NCBI RefSeq assembly: GCF_963676855.1
Contig: NZ_OY781460.1
Coordinates: 1,589,520 to 1,653,519 of the forward strand
Origin: an uncultured Anaeromusa sp.
GTDB taxonomy: Bacteria > Bacillota > Negativicutes > Anaeromusales > Anaeromusaceae
Direction: 5' to 3'
Length of the DNA: 64,000 nt
Of this stretch, positions 27,558-36,585 are shown piece by piece. The notes beneath the pieces are model-generated. The model searched no databases, was not told where the DNA came from, and saw nothing but the letters and a program-made list of their open reading frames with translations. Both the position numbers and the translations under genes were made by a program. Numbering within the stretch: position 1 is the stretch's first letter; each line of letters opens with the position of its first letter.

Positions 27558-28886
27558 TCAGCAGGGAGTCATACGTTTGTAAATGAATTGGGTATCGAAA
27601 TCGCCGCTGCAGAAATGCGGGTTGTTGAGAACCTTCAGATGGAAGGGAATGGTAGTCTTGATGCCGCCGATGCGGAATTCCCCCAAGGCGCGGCGCATGA
27701 TGCGAATGGCGTCGCCGCGGGTGCGGCCATGGGCCACTACTTTGGCGATCATAGAGTCGTAGTAGGGCTGTACGGTGACGCCAGCAGCTACGCCGCTGTC
27801 TACGCGTACACGAGGACCGCCGGGCTGATGATAGAAATCAATGTGTCCTGGACAGGGGATGAAGCGCATATCCGGATCTTCGGCATTGATGCGGCATTCG
27901 ATAGCATGGCCGAGGAACATGATTTCATCCTGCTTTTTATTGAGCGGTTCGCCGGCAGCAATGCGCAGCTGCCGACGTACCAGGTCGACGCCGGTAATCA
28001 TTTCCGTAACAGCGTGCTCTACCTGGATGCGAGGGTTGATTTCCATAAAATAAAATCTGCCGGTTTTGATGTCCATAAGGAATTCTACGGTACCGACATT
28101 GGTATAGTAGATGCTTTTGGCGGCGCGAATCGCCAACTGGCCTACTTTGTGGCGCATTTCCGGCGTCAAGGCGCTGGACGGCGCTTCTTCTAAAATCTTT
28201 TGGTTGCGGCGCTGCAAGGAACATTCCCGTTCGCCGAGGTGAAGAATGTTACCGTAGTTGTCGGCCATGATCTGCACTTCGATGTGGCGGGCTTGATCAA
28301 TGTAGTTTTCCAGGTAAAAATCTCTGGATTTCAAATCTACTTTATTTAGAGCGGAAGTCATTTCTTCCTTATTATGAGCCACGAACATGGATTTGCCGCC
28401 GCCGCCTGCTACTGGCTTTAAAATAACCGGATAGCCAATGGCTTCGGCTTGGGCGTATGCGTCTTCTGTCTCGCGAACAATTTCGCTGCCTACAGTCATA
28501 GGCAGGCCGGCTTGCTTCATCGCCAAACGAGCGGCGTCCTTATTGCCGACTTTGCGAATGGTTTCCGGATGCGGTCCAACAAAAATCATGCCGGCGTCAA
28601 TTACCATTTGGGCGAAATCGGCATTTTCTGAGAGAAATCCGTAACCGGGATGGATGGCGTCCGCTTTGGCCATTTTAGCAGCGGAAATGATGGCTTCGGC
28701 ATTGTAGTAGCTGAGCGCGGCATCAGCAGGACCGATGTTGTAGGCGTAGTCCGCTAGCTGTACATGGAGAGAATGAGCGTCGACGTCGGAATAGACTGCC
28801 ACCGTTTCAATCCCTAACTCTTGACAGGCGCGAATAACACGAATGGCGATTTCACCGCGATTGGCGATAAGAACTCTGTTAAACAT
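27558..28886 (-). CDS. accC: Biotin carboxylase (acetyl-CoA carboxylase subunit)
   Basis: A 442-residue biotin carboxylase: N-terminal Rossmann-like domain (MFNRVLIANRGEIAIRVIRA), ATP-grasp (KPVAGGGGKSMF, EVQIMADNYGNILHLGERECS) and the signature EINPRIQVEHAVTE. It carboxylates biotin on a carrier protein with ATP and bicarbonate, the first step of malonyl-CoA synthesis. The glycine-loop variant (GGGGKSM rather than KGM) is minor. It stands alone without accB or a carboxyltransferase, so use by a pyruvate or other acyl-CoA carboxylase is possible. ATG on the minus strand at 28886 follows gggagg. Confidence 0.93.
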   Translation of the reverse strand: MFNRVLIANRGEIAIRVIRACQELGIETVAVYSDVDAHSLHVQLADYAYNIGPADAALSYYNAEAIISAAKMAKADAIHPGYGFLSENADFAQMVIDAGMIFVGPHPETIRKVGNKDAARLAMKQAGLPMTVGSEIVRETEDAYAQAEAIGYPVILKPVAGGGGKSMFVAHNKEEMTSALNKVDLKSRDFYLENYIDQARHIEVQIMADNYGNILHLGERECSLQRRNQKILEEAPSSALTPEMRHKVGQLAIRAAKSIYYTNVGTVEFLMDIKTGRFYFMEINPRIQVEHAVTEMITGVDLVRRQLRIAAGEPLNKKQDEIMFLGHAIECRINAEDPDMRFIPCPGHIDFYHQPGGPRVRVDSGVAAGVTVQPYYDSMIAKVVAHGRTRGDAIRIMRRALGEFRIGGIKTTIPFHLKVLNNPHFCSGDFDTQFIYKRMTPC

Positions 28887-28925
28887 CCGAATAGACCTCC
28901 CATGTTTTAAAATGACCTTGGGTAT

Positions 28926-28954
28926 ATTATATTCTATTGTGTATTTTTTCACAA
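28926..28954 (-). promoter_or_regulatory. Promoter of accC
   Basis: On the minus strand TTGTGA (28954-28949) and TATAAT (28931-28926) with a 17-base spacer, about 40 bases before the accC start. Confidence 0.7.
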
Positions 28955-29089
28955 CGACTGTGAGTAAGTATACAGGGTACACAAAAATGCAAGCTGAATA
29001 TTGCGAAATTTGTAAAAAGTGTTAGCCGTTTTCTGGATAAAACTTACCATTGTCTTTTTGATGGTGTGCGGTGCGAAAGGTGTATATTT

Positions 29090-30904
29090 ATGAATGAAGT
29101 GTTGCAAGAACAAGTAGCGCATTTGCCGGGTTCGCCTGGGGTCTACATTATGAGAGACGCGCAAGAGAGAATTTTATATGTGGGCAAAGCGGTCAATCTG
29201 AAGAATCGAGTGCGCTCTTATTTTCAAAGCAACCGGAATCATTCGGTAAAAACGATGGCGTTGGTGGCGAAGATTGAGTCGTTAGAATACATCTTGACGG
29301 CTAATGAAGTAGAAGCGCTCATTTTGGAGTGCAACTTAATTAAGAAGCATAGGCCGCGTTATAATATCAGCCTAAAAGATGATAAGACGTATCCTTACAT
29401 TAAGGTAACATTAGGTGATGACTATCCGCGAGTGCATATTACTCGCAGGTTGGTGAAGGACGGTGCTCGGTATTTCGGTCCTTATGCGGACGCTGGCGCT
29501 GTTCATGAAATGCTGCGCCTTGTTCGATCTCTGTTTCTATTGCGCAATTGTCGGACCATGGAGGCGCGTCGGCCTTGCTTGGAGTATCATATTAAACGCT
29601 GCATGGCTCCGTGCAGCGGGCGAGTAGATAAGGAAGAATACCGGCGCATGGTGCATGCCGTGATGATGCTGTTGGAAGGTCGCGGCGACAAACTGCTGCG
29701 GCAACTGAAAAAGAACATGCTTCAGTCGGCAGAAGAATTGCGTTTTGAAGAAGCGGCGCGGCTGCGGGACCAACTGGCTGCGGTGGAAAAGCTGACAGAA
29801 CAGCAGAACATCGTAACTGCCGGCGGCGACCAAGACGTTTTGGGACTGGCTCGTTCGCATGCCGGAGTCTGTGTGCAAGTGCTGCAGGTACGTGGCGGCA
29901 AGCTGATCGGGCGGGAGCATTTCTTTTTGCAGGGGGCGGCAGATGAAGAGCAGGAAGCGGCGCTAGAGGCCTTTTTGGAGCAGTATTATGCACGAGTGGC
30001 TTTTGTGCCGCCGGAGGTGTTGTTGCCTTTTTCGCTGTCCTCTCAAGACGTGTTAGAGCGGTGGTTGACGGAAGTGCGCCAAGGTAAAGTGGAATTGCAT
30101 GTACCGAAACGGGGCAGCAAACATGCGTTGCTCTTGATGGCCGATGAAAACGCCCGCATGGTGCTGGCCCTCAAAGAAGGCGAGCTGTTGCGGGAAATGG
30201 AACGCACTACTGGAGCGGTGGAACAATTGCAGCAGTTTTTACAAATGTCGCAGCCGCCGCAACGCATGGAATGCTTTGACATCTCTCATATTCAAGGGGC
30301 GGAGACAGTGGCGTCCATGGTTGTTTTTGAGGACGGCCAGCCTAAGAAGGAAGATTACCGCCGTTTCAAATTGATAACGGTAGAAGGAAAGCCAGACGAC
30401 TTTTTGTCCATGCAAGAAGTATTGTTGCGTCGGTATGGCGAAGCAGCGGAACCACTGCCGGATTTGATTGTCATAGACGGCGGCAAAGGGCAATTGTCCA
30501 GCGCACTAGAGGTCATTCGCGGTGTAGGTTTGGAGATGCCTGTTATTTCTTTGGCGAAGCAGTTTGAATGGGTATTTCGAGAAGCAGACAAAGAACCTCT
30601 GATTTTGCCGGAACGCTCGGAATCGCTGTATTTGTTACAACGGTTGCGTGACGAGGCGCATCGTTTTGCAGTTTCCTATCACCGTAAACTGCGTGGGAAG
30701 CGCAATTTGGTTTCCGTTTTGGATCATGTTGCCGGTATTGGACCAAAGCGCCGTAAGGCTTTATGGTCAGCTTTCGGCACCTTAGAGGCCTTGCGCAAAG
30801 CTGATTTGGAGGAATTAGCTGGAGTTGACGGCATGGATCGTACGACGGCGCAAGCGGTATATGATTTTTTTCGGCGCGAATATCGGCCCCATGAGCAGGT
30901 GTAG
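29090..30904 (+). CDS. uvrC: Excinuclease ABC subunit C
   Basis: A 604-residue UvrC, the dual-incision nuclease of nucleotide excision repair. GIY-YIG domain at the N-terminus (PGVYIMRD...ILYVGKAVNLKNRVRSYF, about 14-50), a UvrB-binding UVR motif (about 203-238), the RNase H-like second nuclease (ECFDISHIQGAETVASMVVF) and tandem helix-hairpin-helix at the end (VAGIGPKRRKALW). ATG 29090 with gaaaggtg upstream is preferred to the GTG at 29066. Unlike uvrBA, I see no LexA box in front of it. Confidence 0.97.
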   Translation: MNEVLQEQVAHLPGSPGVYIMRDAQERILYVGKAVNLKNRVRSYFQSNRNHSVKTMALVAKIESLEYILTANEVEALILECNLIKKHRPRYNISLKDDKTYPYIKVTLGDDYPRVHITRRLVKDGARYFGPYADAGAVHEMLRLVRSLFLLRNCRTMEARRPCLEYHIKRCMAPCSGRVDKEEYRRMVHAVMMLLEGRGDKLLRQLKKNMLQSAEELRFEEAARLRDQLAAVEKLTEQQNIVTAGGDQDVLGLARSHAGVCVQVLQVRGGKLIGREHFFLQGAADEEQEAALEAFLEQYYARVAFVPPEVLLPFSLSSQDVLERWLTEVRQGKVELHVPKRGSKHALLLMADENARMVLALKEGELLREMERTTGAVEQLQQFLQMSQPPQRMECFDISHIQGAETVASMVVFEDGQPKKEDYRRFKLITVEGKPDDFLSMQEVLLRRYGEAAEPLPDLIVIDGGKGQLSSALEVIRGVGLEMPVISLAKQFEWVFREADKEPLILPERSESLYLLQRLRDEAHRFAVSYHRKLRGKRNLVSVLDHVAGIGPKRRKALWSAFGTLEALRKADLEELAGVDGMDRTTAQAVYDFFRREYRPHEQV

Positions 30905-30926
30905 AGCGATCCTTGGCGAACTATTC

Positions 30927-30955
30927 TTGACAAAAGTAAAAAAATCAGCGAAAAT
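30927..30955 (+). promoter_or_regulatory. Possible promoter of lemA
   Basis: TTGACA (30927-30932) and a poor -10 GAAAAT (30950-30955) with a 17-base spacer. Downstream lies a tggtttt-a-aaaacca palindrome before the ribosome site. Confidence 0.4.
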
Positions 30956-31015
30956 GGCTATATGGTTTTAAAAACCACATAAAGAATTAAAAAAAACCAC
31001 TTAGGAGGAGTTTAC

Positions 31016-31570
31016 ATGAACAAAGGAGCTATTATTGCCCTTGTGCTGGTGGCGCTTGTAGCCATCTTCGGTGTGTCTACGTATAATGGGTTGGTGGGCA
31101 CGAATGAGACGGTGAACAGCAAATGGAGTCAGGTGGACAACCAACTGCAGCGGCGGGCAGATTTGATTCCGAACTTGGTTAATACCGTTAAAGGCTATGC
31201 GGCGCATGAGCAGGCGGCTATTCAAGCGGTTGCCGATGCTCGTTCCAAATTGGTCGGCGCCCAGGGTGTCGGCGATAAAGCAGCTGCTGCTGGAGAAATG
31301 AATAGTGCTTTGAGCCGCTTACTGGCGATTGCTGAGAACTATCCAAACTTGAAAGCGGACAAGAATTTCCGCGCCCTTCAGGATGAACTTGCTGGCACGG
31401 AAAATCGCATAGCCGTAGCACGCAAGGATTATAATGATGCGGTTCAAGGGTACAACACCAAAATTAAAACATTCCCGCAGAGTATGTTTGCTGGTATGTT
31501 AGGCTTTGGTCAGCGTGAATACTTTAAAGCCGAAGAAACGGCTAAGCAAGTACCGCAGGTCAAGTTTTAA
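31016..31570 (+). CDS. lemA: LemA family membrane protein
   Basis: A 184-residue protein with one N-terminal membrane helix (about 4-22) and a helical LemA domain (YNGLVGTNETVNSKWSQVDNQLQRRADLIPNLV split across 24-57). LemA proteins are widespread, membrane-tethered and of unclear function. It is paired, as in many bacteria, with a downstream TPM-domain protein carrying a glycine-rich tail; the two probably work together. A 274-base gap with a palindromic repeat separates them here. Confidence 0.93.
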   Translation: MNKGAIIALVLVALVAIFGVSTYNGLVGTNETVNSKWSQVDNQLQRRADLIPNLVNTVKGYAAHEQAAIQAVADARSKLVGAQGVGDKAAAAGEMNSALSRLLAIAENYPNLKADKNFRALQDELAGTENRIAVARKDYNDAVQGYNTKIKTFPQSMFAGMLGFGQREYFKAEETAKQVPQVKF

Positions 31571-31573
31571 GGA

Positions 31574-31724
31574 CTGCTATCTCACTTGCAGCACCGCCAG
31601 ACTGGATCTTTTTCCTTCTGCCTGCGTCAGAATAACCTTGAAATAGCTTTGCTATTCCAGCGGCCATTCTTTCTTGACAGCAGAAAAATCTCTCAACTTG
31701 GCGGCGTGTTCGTAGAGACAGCAG
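31574..31724. repeat. Nested palindromic repeat, MITE-like, copy 1
   Basis: Outer arms CTGCTATCTC (31574-31583) and GAGACAGCAG (31715-31724); middle arms around GCACCGCCA and TGGCGGCGTG; inner arms TTCTGCCTGCGTCAGAA and TTCTTGACAGCAGAA; apex GAAATAGC-ttt-GCTATTCC (31640-31658). The same plan, size and inner words recur at 39369-39521. It carries no gene. Just after it, acacttcgc...gcttcggtgt (31787-31811) is another small hairpin. Confidence 0.7.
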
Positions 31725-31844
31725 CCTTTTCTGAGAGTAGTGGATATGATAATTAGGGCGTCAATGAGTTAATGAACACTTCGCTGGATCGCTTCGGTGT
31801 AAGATGTGAATAAATCAATGATGCCCCAAGGAAGGAGGTGCGGT

Positions 31845-32606
31845 ATGAAACGCTGGCTTGCAGGTTTTCTTCTTTTTTGCTTTGCATTAATAGCAGTGGC
31901 TTTGCCGGTGCAGGCGGCTTCCATCCCGCCCAAGCCTTCGTCTTCTATTTATGTGCAGGATTTGGCGGGGGTGATGCAGCCTGCGTCAAAGGAACGCCTT
32001 CAAAAGCTTGGCGCCAGTTTGGCGGCTAAAACCAAAGCTCAAGTAGTAGTACTGACTGTTCGCAGTCTTGAAGGCGAGGCGCCCGAAGACTATGCGTTAG
32101 AGGTGCTGCGTACATGGGGACTGGGCGATAAACAGTTGAATAACGGCGTACTGATCTTAGTCGCTGTTGACGACAAAGTATCCCGTGTTGAAGTGGGGTA
32201 TGGCCTAGAAGGTGCGCTTCCTGATGCTAAAACCGGTCAATTGCAGGACGAGTATATGGTGCCGTATTTCCAAAGCGGAGATTATGACAAAGGCATTGTT
32301 AACGGTTACCGAGCTGTTGCTCAGGAAGTAGCTAAAGAATACAAACTGGAACTGAAAAGTTCTCCACAAAGTGCAACCGCTAAAGCGCAGGCAGACAGTT
32401 ATCCCTGGGATGGATGGCCTTGGTGGGCGAAGATCCTGGGAGCGGTGGCATTGATTGGTTTACTCATTTTGGACTGGACCGTGTTTGGAGGCACCTTTAC
32501 GTATCTGATTCTGTCGTTGCTTCGTCTGCGCGGCGGAGGTGGCGGCGGAGGCGGAGGTTATGGCGGCGGCAGTGGCGGCGGGGGCGGTTCTTCACGTCGC
32601 TGGTGA
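31845..32606 (+). CDS. TPM-domain membrane protein with glycine-rich tail (YgcG family)
   Basis: A 253-residue exported protein: signal peptide (about 1-24, ending VQA), TPM domain (about 35-165, SSIYVQDLAGVMQPASKERL and EVGYGLEGALPDAKTG), one membrane helix (about 195-215) and a long glycine-rich C-terminus ending SSRRW. The TPM domain has weak phosphatase activity in some relatives; function is otherwise unclear. It follows lemA, its usual partner. ATG 31845 has a strong aaggaggtg site; the frame extending back to 31806 is not supported. Confidence 0.9.
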   Translation: MKRWLAGFLLFCFALIAVALPVQAASIPPKPSSSIYVQDLAGVMQPASKERLQKLGASLAAKTKAQVVVLTVRSLEGEAPEDYALEVLRTWGLGDKQLNNGVLILVAVDDKVSRVEVGYGLEGALPDAKTGQLQDEYMVPYFQSGDYDKGIVNGYRAVAQEVAKEYKLELKSSPQSATAKAQADSYPWDGWPWWAKILGAVALIGLLILDWTVFGGTFTYLILSLLRLRGGGGGGGGGYGGGSGGGGGSSRRW

Positions 32607-32637
32607 CGACATAAAATGGACTTTGTTAATTTACCAG

Positions 32638-32666
32638 TTCCCAAGAAGCAAAGGATATGGTAAAAT
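32638..32666 (+). promoter_or_regulatory. Possible rubredoxin promoter
   Basis: Extended -10 TGG TAAAAT (32658-32666) with a poor -35 TTCCCA (32638-32643), spacer 17. Confidence 0.45.
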
Positions 32667-32713
32667 GAAATTATGATTTGTGAATAACCTTTATAAAAAA
32701 AGGAGGAATTATC

Positions 32714-32872
32714 ATGGGAAAATGGACTTGTACAGTATGTGGTTACGTGTATGATCCGGCAACCGGCGATCCGGACAACGGTGTGGCTCCTGGCACAGCC
32801 TTTGAGGACATCCCAGCGGAATGGGTTTGCCCCCTGTGCGGCGTAGGCAAGGACGACTTCGAAAAAGCATAA
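32714..32872 (+). CDS. Rubredoxin
   Basis: A complete 52-residue rubredoxin. The four iron ligands are C6 and C9 (CTVCG) and C39 and C42 (CPLCG), with the usual aromatic residues Y11, Y13, F30 and W37. It carries single electrons in the cytoplasm of anaerobes, often to rubrerythrin or superoxide reductase during oxidative stress or to other reductases. It has a strong aaggaggaatt ribosome site, its own terminator and no partner gene nearby. Confidence 0.97.
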   Translation: MGKWTCTVCGYVYDPATGDPDNGVAPGTAFEDIPAEWVCPLCGVGKDDFEKA

Positions 32873-32883
32873 GTTAGAACTTG

Positions 32884-32915
32884 AAAAAGGCAGCTCTGCG
32901 GAGCTGCCTTTTGTA
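32884..32915 (+). terminator. Intrinsic terminator after rubredoxin
   Basis: aaaaaGGCAGCTC-tgcg-GAGCTGCCtttt. Works in both directions, so it may also end the P-type ATPase message coming from the right. Confidence 0.9.
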
Positions 32916-32992
32916 TTGAGAAGATACTTGAATACCATTTGCTAAAAGTCCTCTCGGTTTTCCTCTGGTACGCTGGGTTCGGTTCTTCCGCA

Positions 32993-35746
32993 CTAGGTAT
33001 TCCGTCTGCGACGCCATTTGAGTAGTTCAATGGCAATGTGTACGGTGGACGCCAGGCAGAGGCCGGTAAGCCATTCTTGCGGAGAGGGTGGTAAGAGGCG
33101 AAGCAAGGTTTGCAGCGGGTGGGTGTTCATGGCAAGAAGCTGTAGGCTTTGGGCGATAAGGACACCGCAGAAAGGCGCCGGGTTGGCCAGTACGGATAGC
33201 TGCCAAACAGAGCGGGTTTCCGAACGGCAATTGAATAGGTGGATGTTTTCAAGCAAGACTAAAACCAGCAGCACTAGGCTGCGCCCTTCAGTCAAACTGC
33301 GTCCGGTGCTTAAATACCACCACCAAAAGAGGAAGGCAGTGCTGCCCATGGTGATGCCGGCTAAGGCGACTTGCTGCACCATGGAAGCATTGAATAAACT
33401 TTCTCCGGGCCGACGAGGCGGGCGGTTCATGCTGGCGGGATCGCCAGGTTCTAGAAGGAGGCCAATGTATTGGACACCTGTGGCAATTAGATTTAACCAA
33501 AGGATTTGCGCCGCTGTTAGCGGCAAGGGTGCACCGGTGAGGACGGAAAAAAAGAACAGAGTGATTTCAGCGGCGCCGGTAGCGGTTAGCAAGAAAATAA
33601 CTTTGCGAATATTATCATAGACATAACGTCCTTCTTCAACGCCGGCTACAATAGAGGCGAAATTATCATCGGTTATGATTAAAGAAGCCGTATCTTTTGC
33701 AACATCCGTACCAGAGCCCATGGCGATGCCTAAATGCGCTTTCTTTAAGGCAGGAGCGTCATTGACGCCGTCGCCGGTGACGGCAATATAGTGGCCAAGT
33801 TGGGTAAGAACGGTAATAATTTGCAGCTTTTGCAACGGCGAGACACGGGCGAAAACACGGGCTTTTTTTACAGCATCTTTAAATTTTTCTGTTGCCGGCG
33901 CCCCGCAACTTTCTAATTCCAAGCCCGTTACGACGTCTTGCGAAGAAGAGGCAAGTCCCAGTTCCTTGGCAATAGCTAGGGCTGTTTGGGGGTGATCGCC
34001 AGTGACCATCGCGACTTCTATCCCGGCGTGGCGGCAGGCTAGAATTGCTTCTCTCGCTTCTGGACGCAACGGATCCTGAAGGCCTGCTAACCCCAGAAAG
34101 GTTAAGCCTTGCAAGTCCGGTTCATCGAAGTGTTCATTTTCTCCTAAGTCGGCGATAATGCCGGAGGCAATGGCCAGCACACGGTAGCCAGCGGCGGCCA
34201 ATCGTTCCGCAGTCTCTAAGACTAACGACGCTTGCAGCGGCACGCATCCTTGCTCGTTTTGCATATGAAGGCATTTCTCCAGGATGGTTTCCACGGCTCC
34301 TTTTAGGTATACGGTGTAGCCCTCAGGGGAAGCAATAATTTCGCCGCTGCTGCGGTTTGGATCATAAGCGCTGGTTAGTAAAGAGGCGTTGGTTGGAAAA
34401 AGATGAGCTGTAAAGCGGCGCTCTGACTCAAAAGGAATATACGCTAAAGGAGGATTCTGTCGTTTCAGAGCGGATACATCTAACCCAGCTTTGTATCCTA
34501 ACGTAAGAAGAGCGATATCGACGGCATCTCCATGATGGTTCCAATGCGTTCCTTCTTGGCGCAAATCTGCTTCGTTGCAGAGAACCGCCGCTTGCGCCAG
34601 CTTGTGCAGTTGGAAAGCGAGCGTTTCAGAAGGTGACAGGATAGAACCATGGGGTGTATATCCTTCACCGCTGACGGGGATATCCAAATTTTGAGGCAAC
34701 CATAAAAGACGAACGGTTTGTTCGTTTTTTGTGAGGGTGCCTGTTTTATCGCTGGCGATATACGTGCAGCTTCCCAGTGTTTCTACAGCTGCTAAACGGC
34801 GGACTATGACGTGACGTTTGGCCATGCGGGTGGTAGCCACGGAGAGGGCGACAGTGACGGCAATGGGCAGGCCTTCGGGAATAACGGAAACCATTAAAGC
34901 GACAGCCAAATAAAAAACTTCCTGATGGGGCAGGCCTTTCCATACACCGGCCAAGGCCATGAGTAGGCAGGCGGCGACAATGATAATGCTGAGGTCTTTT
35001 GAAAATTTCTCCATGCGTCCGACGAGTGGAGGTTGACTGCTTTGCGTATCGGTCACTGCGACGGCGATGCGTCCGACTTCAGTTTGAATTCCGGTGGCGA
35101 TGACAAGTCCGATGCCGCGGCCAGATATTACAGAGGAGCCTCCGTAAGCCATATTGTTGCGATCCCCAAAAGGAGTGTCAGGAGGAAGCGAAACTGTTTT
35201 TTTGTTTAGCGGCTGGGATTCGCCGGTGAGTAAGGATTCATCCACAAGCAGTTCTTCTGTTTCTAAAAGTCGCAGATCTGCAGGGATGCGGCTGCCGGAT
35301 TCTAAAAGTACAATATCGCCGGGAACCAATTCTTTGGCGTTTAACATGGCTTCTTGAGAGTTGCGGCGGACACGAATTTGGTGGCGAATCAAAGCCTGCA
35401 AAGCGACGGCGCTTTTTTCGGCGCGCCACTCTTGGAACGAACCTAACAGTGAATTTATCACTAGTACGCCGCTGATAAAGATAGCATCGCCGCTTTCGCC
35501 GAGCCATAAAGATACAGCGGCTGCTGCACAGAGTACGTAAATAAGAGGGTTGTAAAATTGATGTAGAAACAGCATTCCTAAAGAAGCAGCTGGTTTTGTC
35601 GGCAGAACGTTTTCCCCGCAGCAAGACAGCCTCAGCGATGCTTCAGCGGTACTAAGACCGTCGATGGAAGCGCTTGCGCCATCTAAAGCGTCTTTGGTGG
35701 AGAGGTGATGCCAGAGGGGAGCAGAAGACAGGTTGGAATGCTTCAT
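32993..35746 (-). CDS. P2-type cation-transporting ATPase (SERCA/PMR1-like)
   Basis: A 917-residue P-type ATPase. N-terminal actuator with LTGES, transmembrane helix 4 with VIPEGLP, phosphorylation site DKTGTLT at D333, and the hinge TGDGVNDAPALKKAHLG. The PEGLP ion-site motif and length place it among P2 (Ca2+ or related) pumps rather than heavy-metal P1B pumps; the transported ion (Ca2+, Mn2+, or Na+/K+) is not certain. The minus-strand ATG at 35746 follows aaaggagg. It is a single gene facing away from the flavoprotein gene. Confidence 0.93.
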   Translation of the reverse strand: MKHSNLSSAPLWHHLSTKDALDGASASIDGLSTAEASLRLSCCGENVLPTKPAASLGMLFLHQFYNPLIYVLCAAAAVSLWLGESGDAIFISGVLVINSLLGSFQEWRAEKSAVALQALIRHQIRVRRNSQEAMLNAKELVPGDIVLLESGSRIPADLRLLETEELLVDESLLTGESQPLNKKTVSLPPDTPFGDRNNMAYGGSSVISGRGIGLVIATGIQTEVGRIAVAVTDTQSSQPPLVGRMEKFSKDLSIIIVAACLLMALAGVWKGLPHQEVFYLAVALMVSVIPEGLPIAVTVALSVATTRMAKRHVIVRRLAAVETLGSCTYIASDKTGTLTKNEQTVRLLWLPQNLDIPVSGEGYTPHGSILSPSETLAFQLHKLAQAAVLCNEADLRQEGTHWNHHGDAVDIALLTLGYKAGLDVSALKRQNPPLAYIPFESERRFTAHLFPTNASLLTSAYDPNRSSGEIIASPEGYTVYLKGAVETILEKCLHMQNEQGCVPLQASLVLETAERLAAAGYRVLAIASGIIADLGENEHFDEPDLQGLTFLGLAGLQDPLRPEAREAILACRHAGIEVAMVTGDHPQTALAIAKELGLASSSQDVVTGLELESCGAPATEKFKDAVKKARVFARVSPLQKLQIITVLTQLGHYIAVTGDGVNDAPALKKAHLGIAMGSGTDVAKDTASLIITDDNFASIVAGVEEGRYVYDNIRKVIFLLTATGAAEITLFFFSVLTGAPLPLTAAQILWLNLIATGVQYIGLLLEPGDPASMNRPPRRPGESLFNASMVQQVALAGITMGSTAFLFWWWYLSTGRSLTEGRSLVLLVLVLLENIHLFNCRSETRSVWQLSVLANPAPFCGVLIAQSLQLLAMNTHPLQTLLRLLPPSPQEWLTGLCLASTVHIAIELLKWRRRRNT

Positions 35747-36030
35747 AAAAATCCTCCTTTTCCAAGACGGTTGGTGCGCATTTTATTTAAGAAGGAAACG
35801 ATGCTGTTAAAATGAGAATACGCTTTCGTAAGAGAATTTTCCTACTAAAAAAAGAAAACTTGCGAGAACAAAGCATAATATTTTAAAAATTGAAAAACAA
35901 AGGCGCTTTCGAAGAATTTTTAGGAGGAAATCAGTCGTTTTTAGGCGAATTTTTCATTATAGCATAAAATGGAGGAGGTGAAGGGAGGATTTTGTTTCGT
36001 TTTCTCTTTTTGGAAGAAGGAGGCATTGGT

Positions 36031-36513
36031 ATGTACGAAAAGGAAGTTCTGGACATTGTAAGGAAGAATAAAGGTTTCCTAGCTACCCTTGATGGTGAAC
36101 AGCCTCGCGTTCGTCCTATGAAACCGTATGTTTGCGAGCACGGGCGCATTTGGTTGTTTAGCCGCTTGCTTACCAAAAAAGTCGACGAAATCCATAACCA
36201 TGATCGAGTGGAAATTTGCTTTGTTAGCGATGAGCAGGAAGTGGTCCGGATTAGTGGACGCCTGGACATTTACAACAGTATGGATCCGGCTAAAGTAACG
36301 GAATTTAAAGAAAAGATGTTTCGGGAAATGCCAGACATGAGCCACTACTTCACCGGTCCTGGAGATTCGAATTTAGTGATTTACCAACTTCATGTCTATC
36401 ATGTGCAATATACTACCAAGGACTGTGACGTGTCGACGCAGATCAATATTCACACAGAGGATGACCCAGATATTTTGTTTGGTGTGAACGACGGCCGGTT
36501 TACTCTGAGCTGA
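36031..36513 (+). CDS. Pyridoxamine 5'-phosphate oxidase-like flavin-binding protein
   Basis: A 160-residue split-barrel protein (GFLATLDGEQPRVRPMKPYV, then a strand with VEICFVSDEQEVVRISG). The family binds FMN or F420; most small members are reductases of unknown substrate rather than true PdxH enzymes. The ATG at 36031 is seven bases after aaggagg. The 284-base gap upstream (35747-36030), shared with the divergent ATPase gene, is AT-rich and holds two similar words (gctttcg-aag-a-atttt near 35823 and 35903) but no firm promoter. Confidence 0.8.
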   Translation: MYEKEVLDIVRKNKGFLATLDGEQPRVRPMKPYVCEHGRIWLFSRLLTKKVDEIHNHDRVEICFVSDEQEVVRISGRLDIYNSMDPAKVTEFKEKMFREMPDMSHYFTGPGDSNLVIYQLHVYHVQYTTKDCDVSTQINIHTEDDPDILFGVNDGRFTLS

Positions 36514-36528
36514 GAAACGTGCAAGCTT

Positions 36529-36548
36529 CAGGCGCTACACAGCGCCTG
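36529..36548 (+). other. Perfect hairpin between the flavoprotein and GGT-like genes
   Basis: CAGGCGCT-acac-AGCGCCTG with no U-tract. Possible transcript 3'-end stabiliser or weak terminator. Confidence 0.5.
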
Positions 36549-36585
36549 GATACATAGGGGAATGAAAAAGAAGGAGGGAGAAAAC

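Noticed and set aside
28887..29089. LexA box between accC and uvrC
   Set aside because: No GAAC-N4-GTTC palindrome is present in this gap.
33018..33620. 200-codon open frame on the plus strand opposite the P-type ATPase
   Set aside because: It is antisense to a conserved gene with full P-type motifs; composition reflects the complementary strand.
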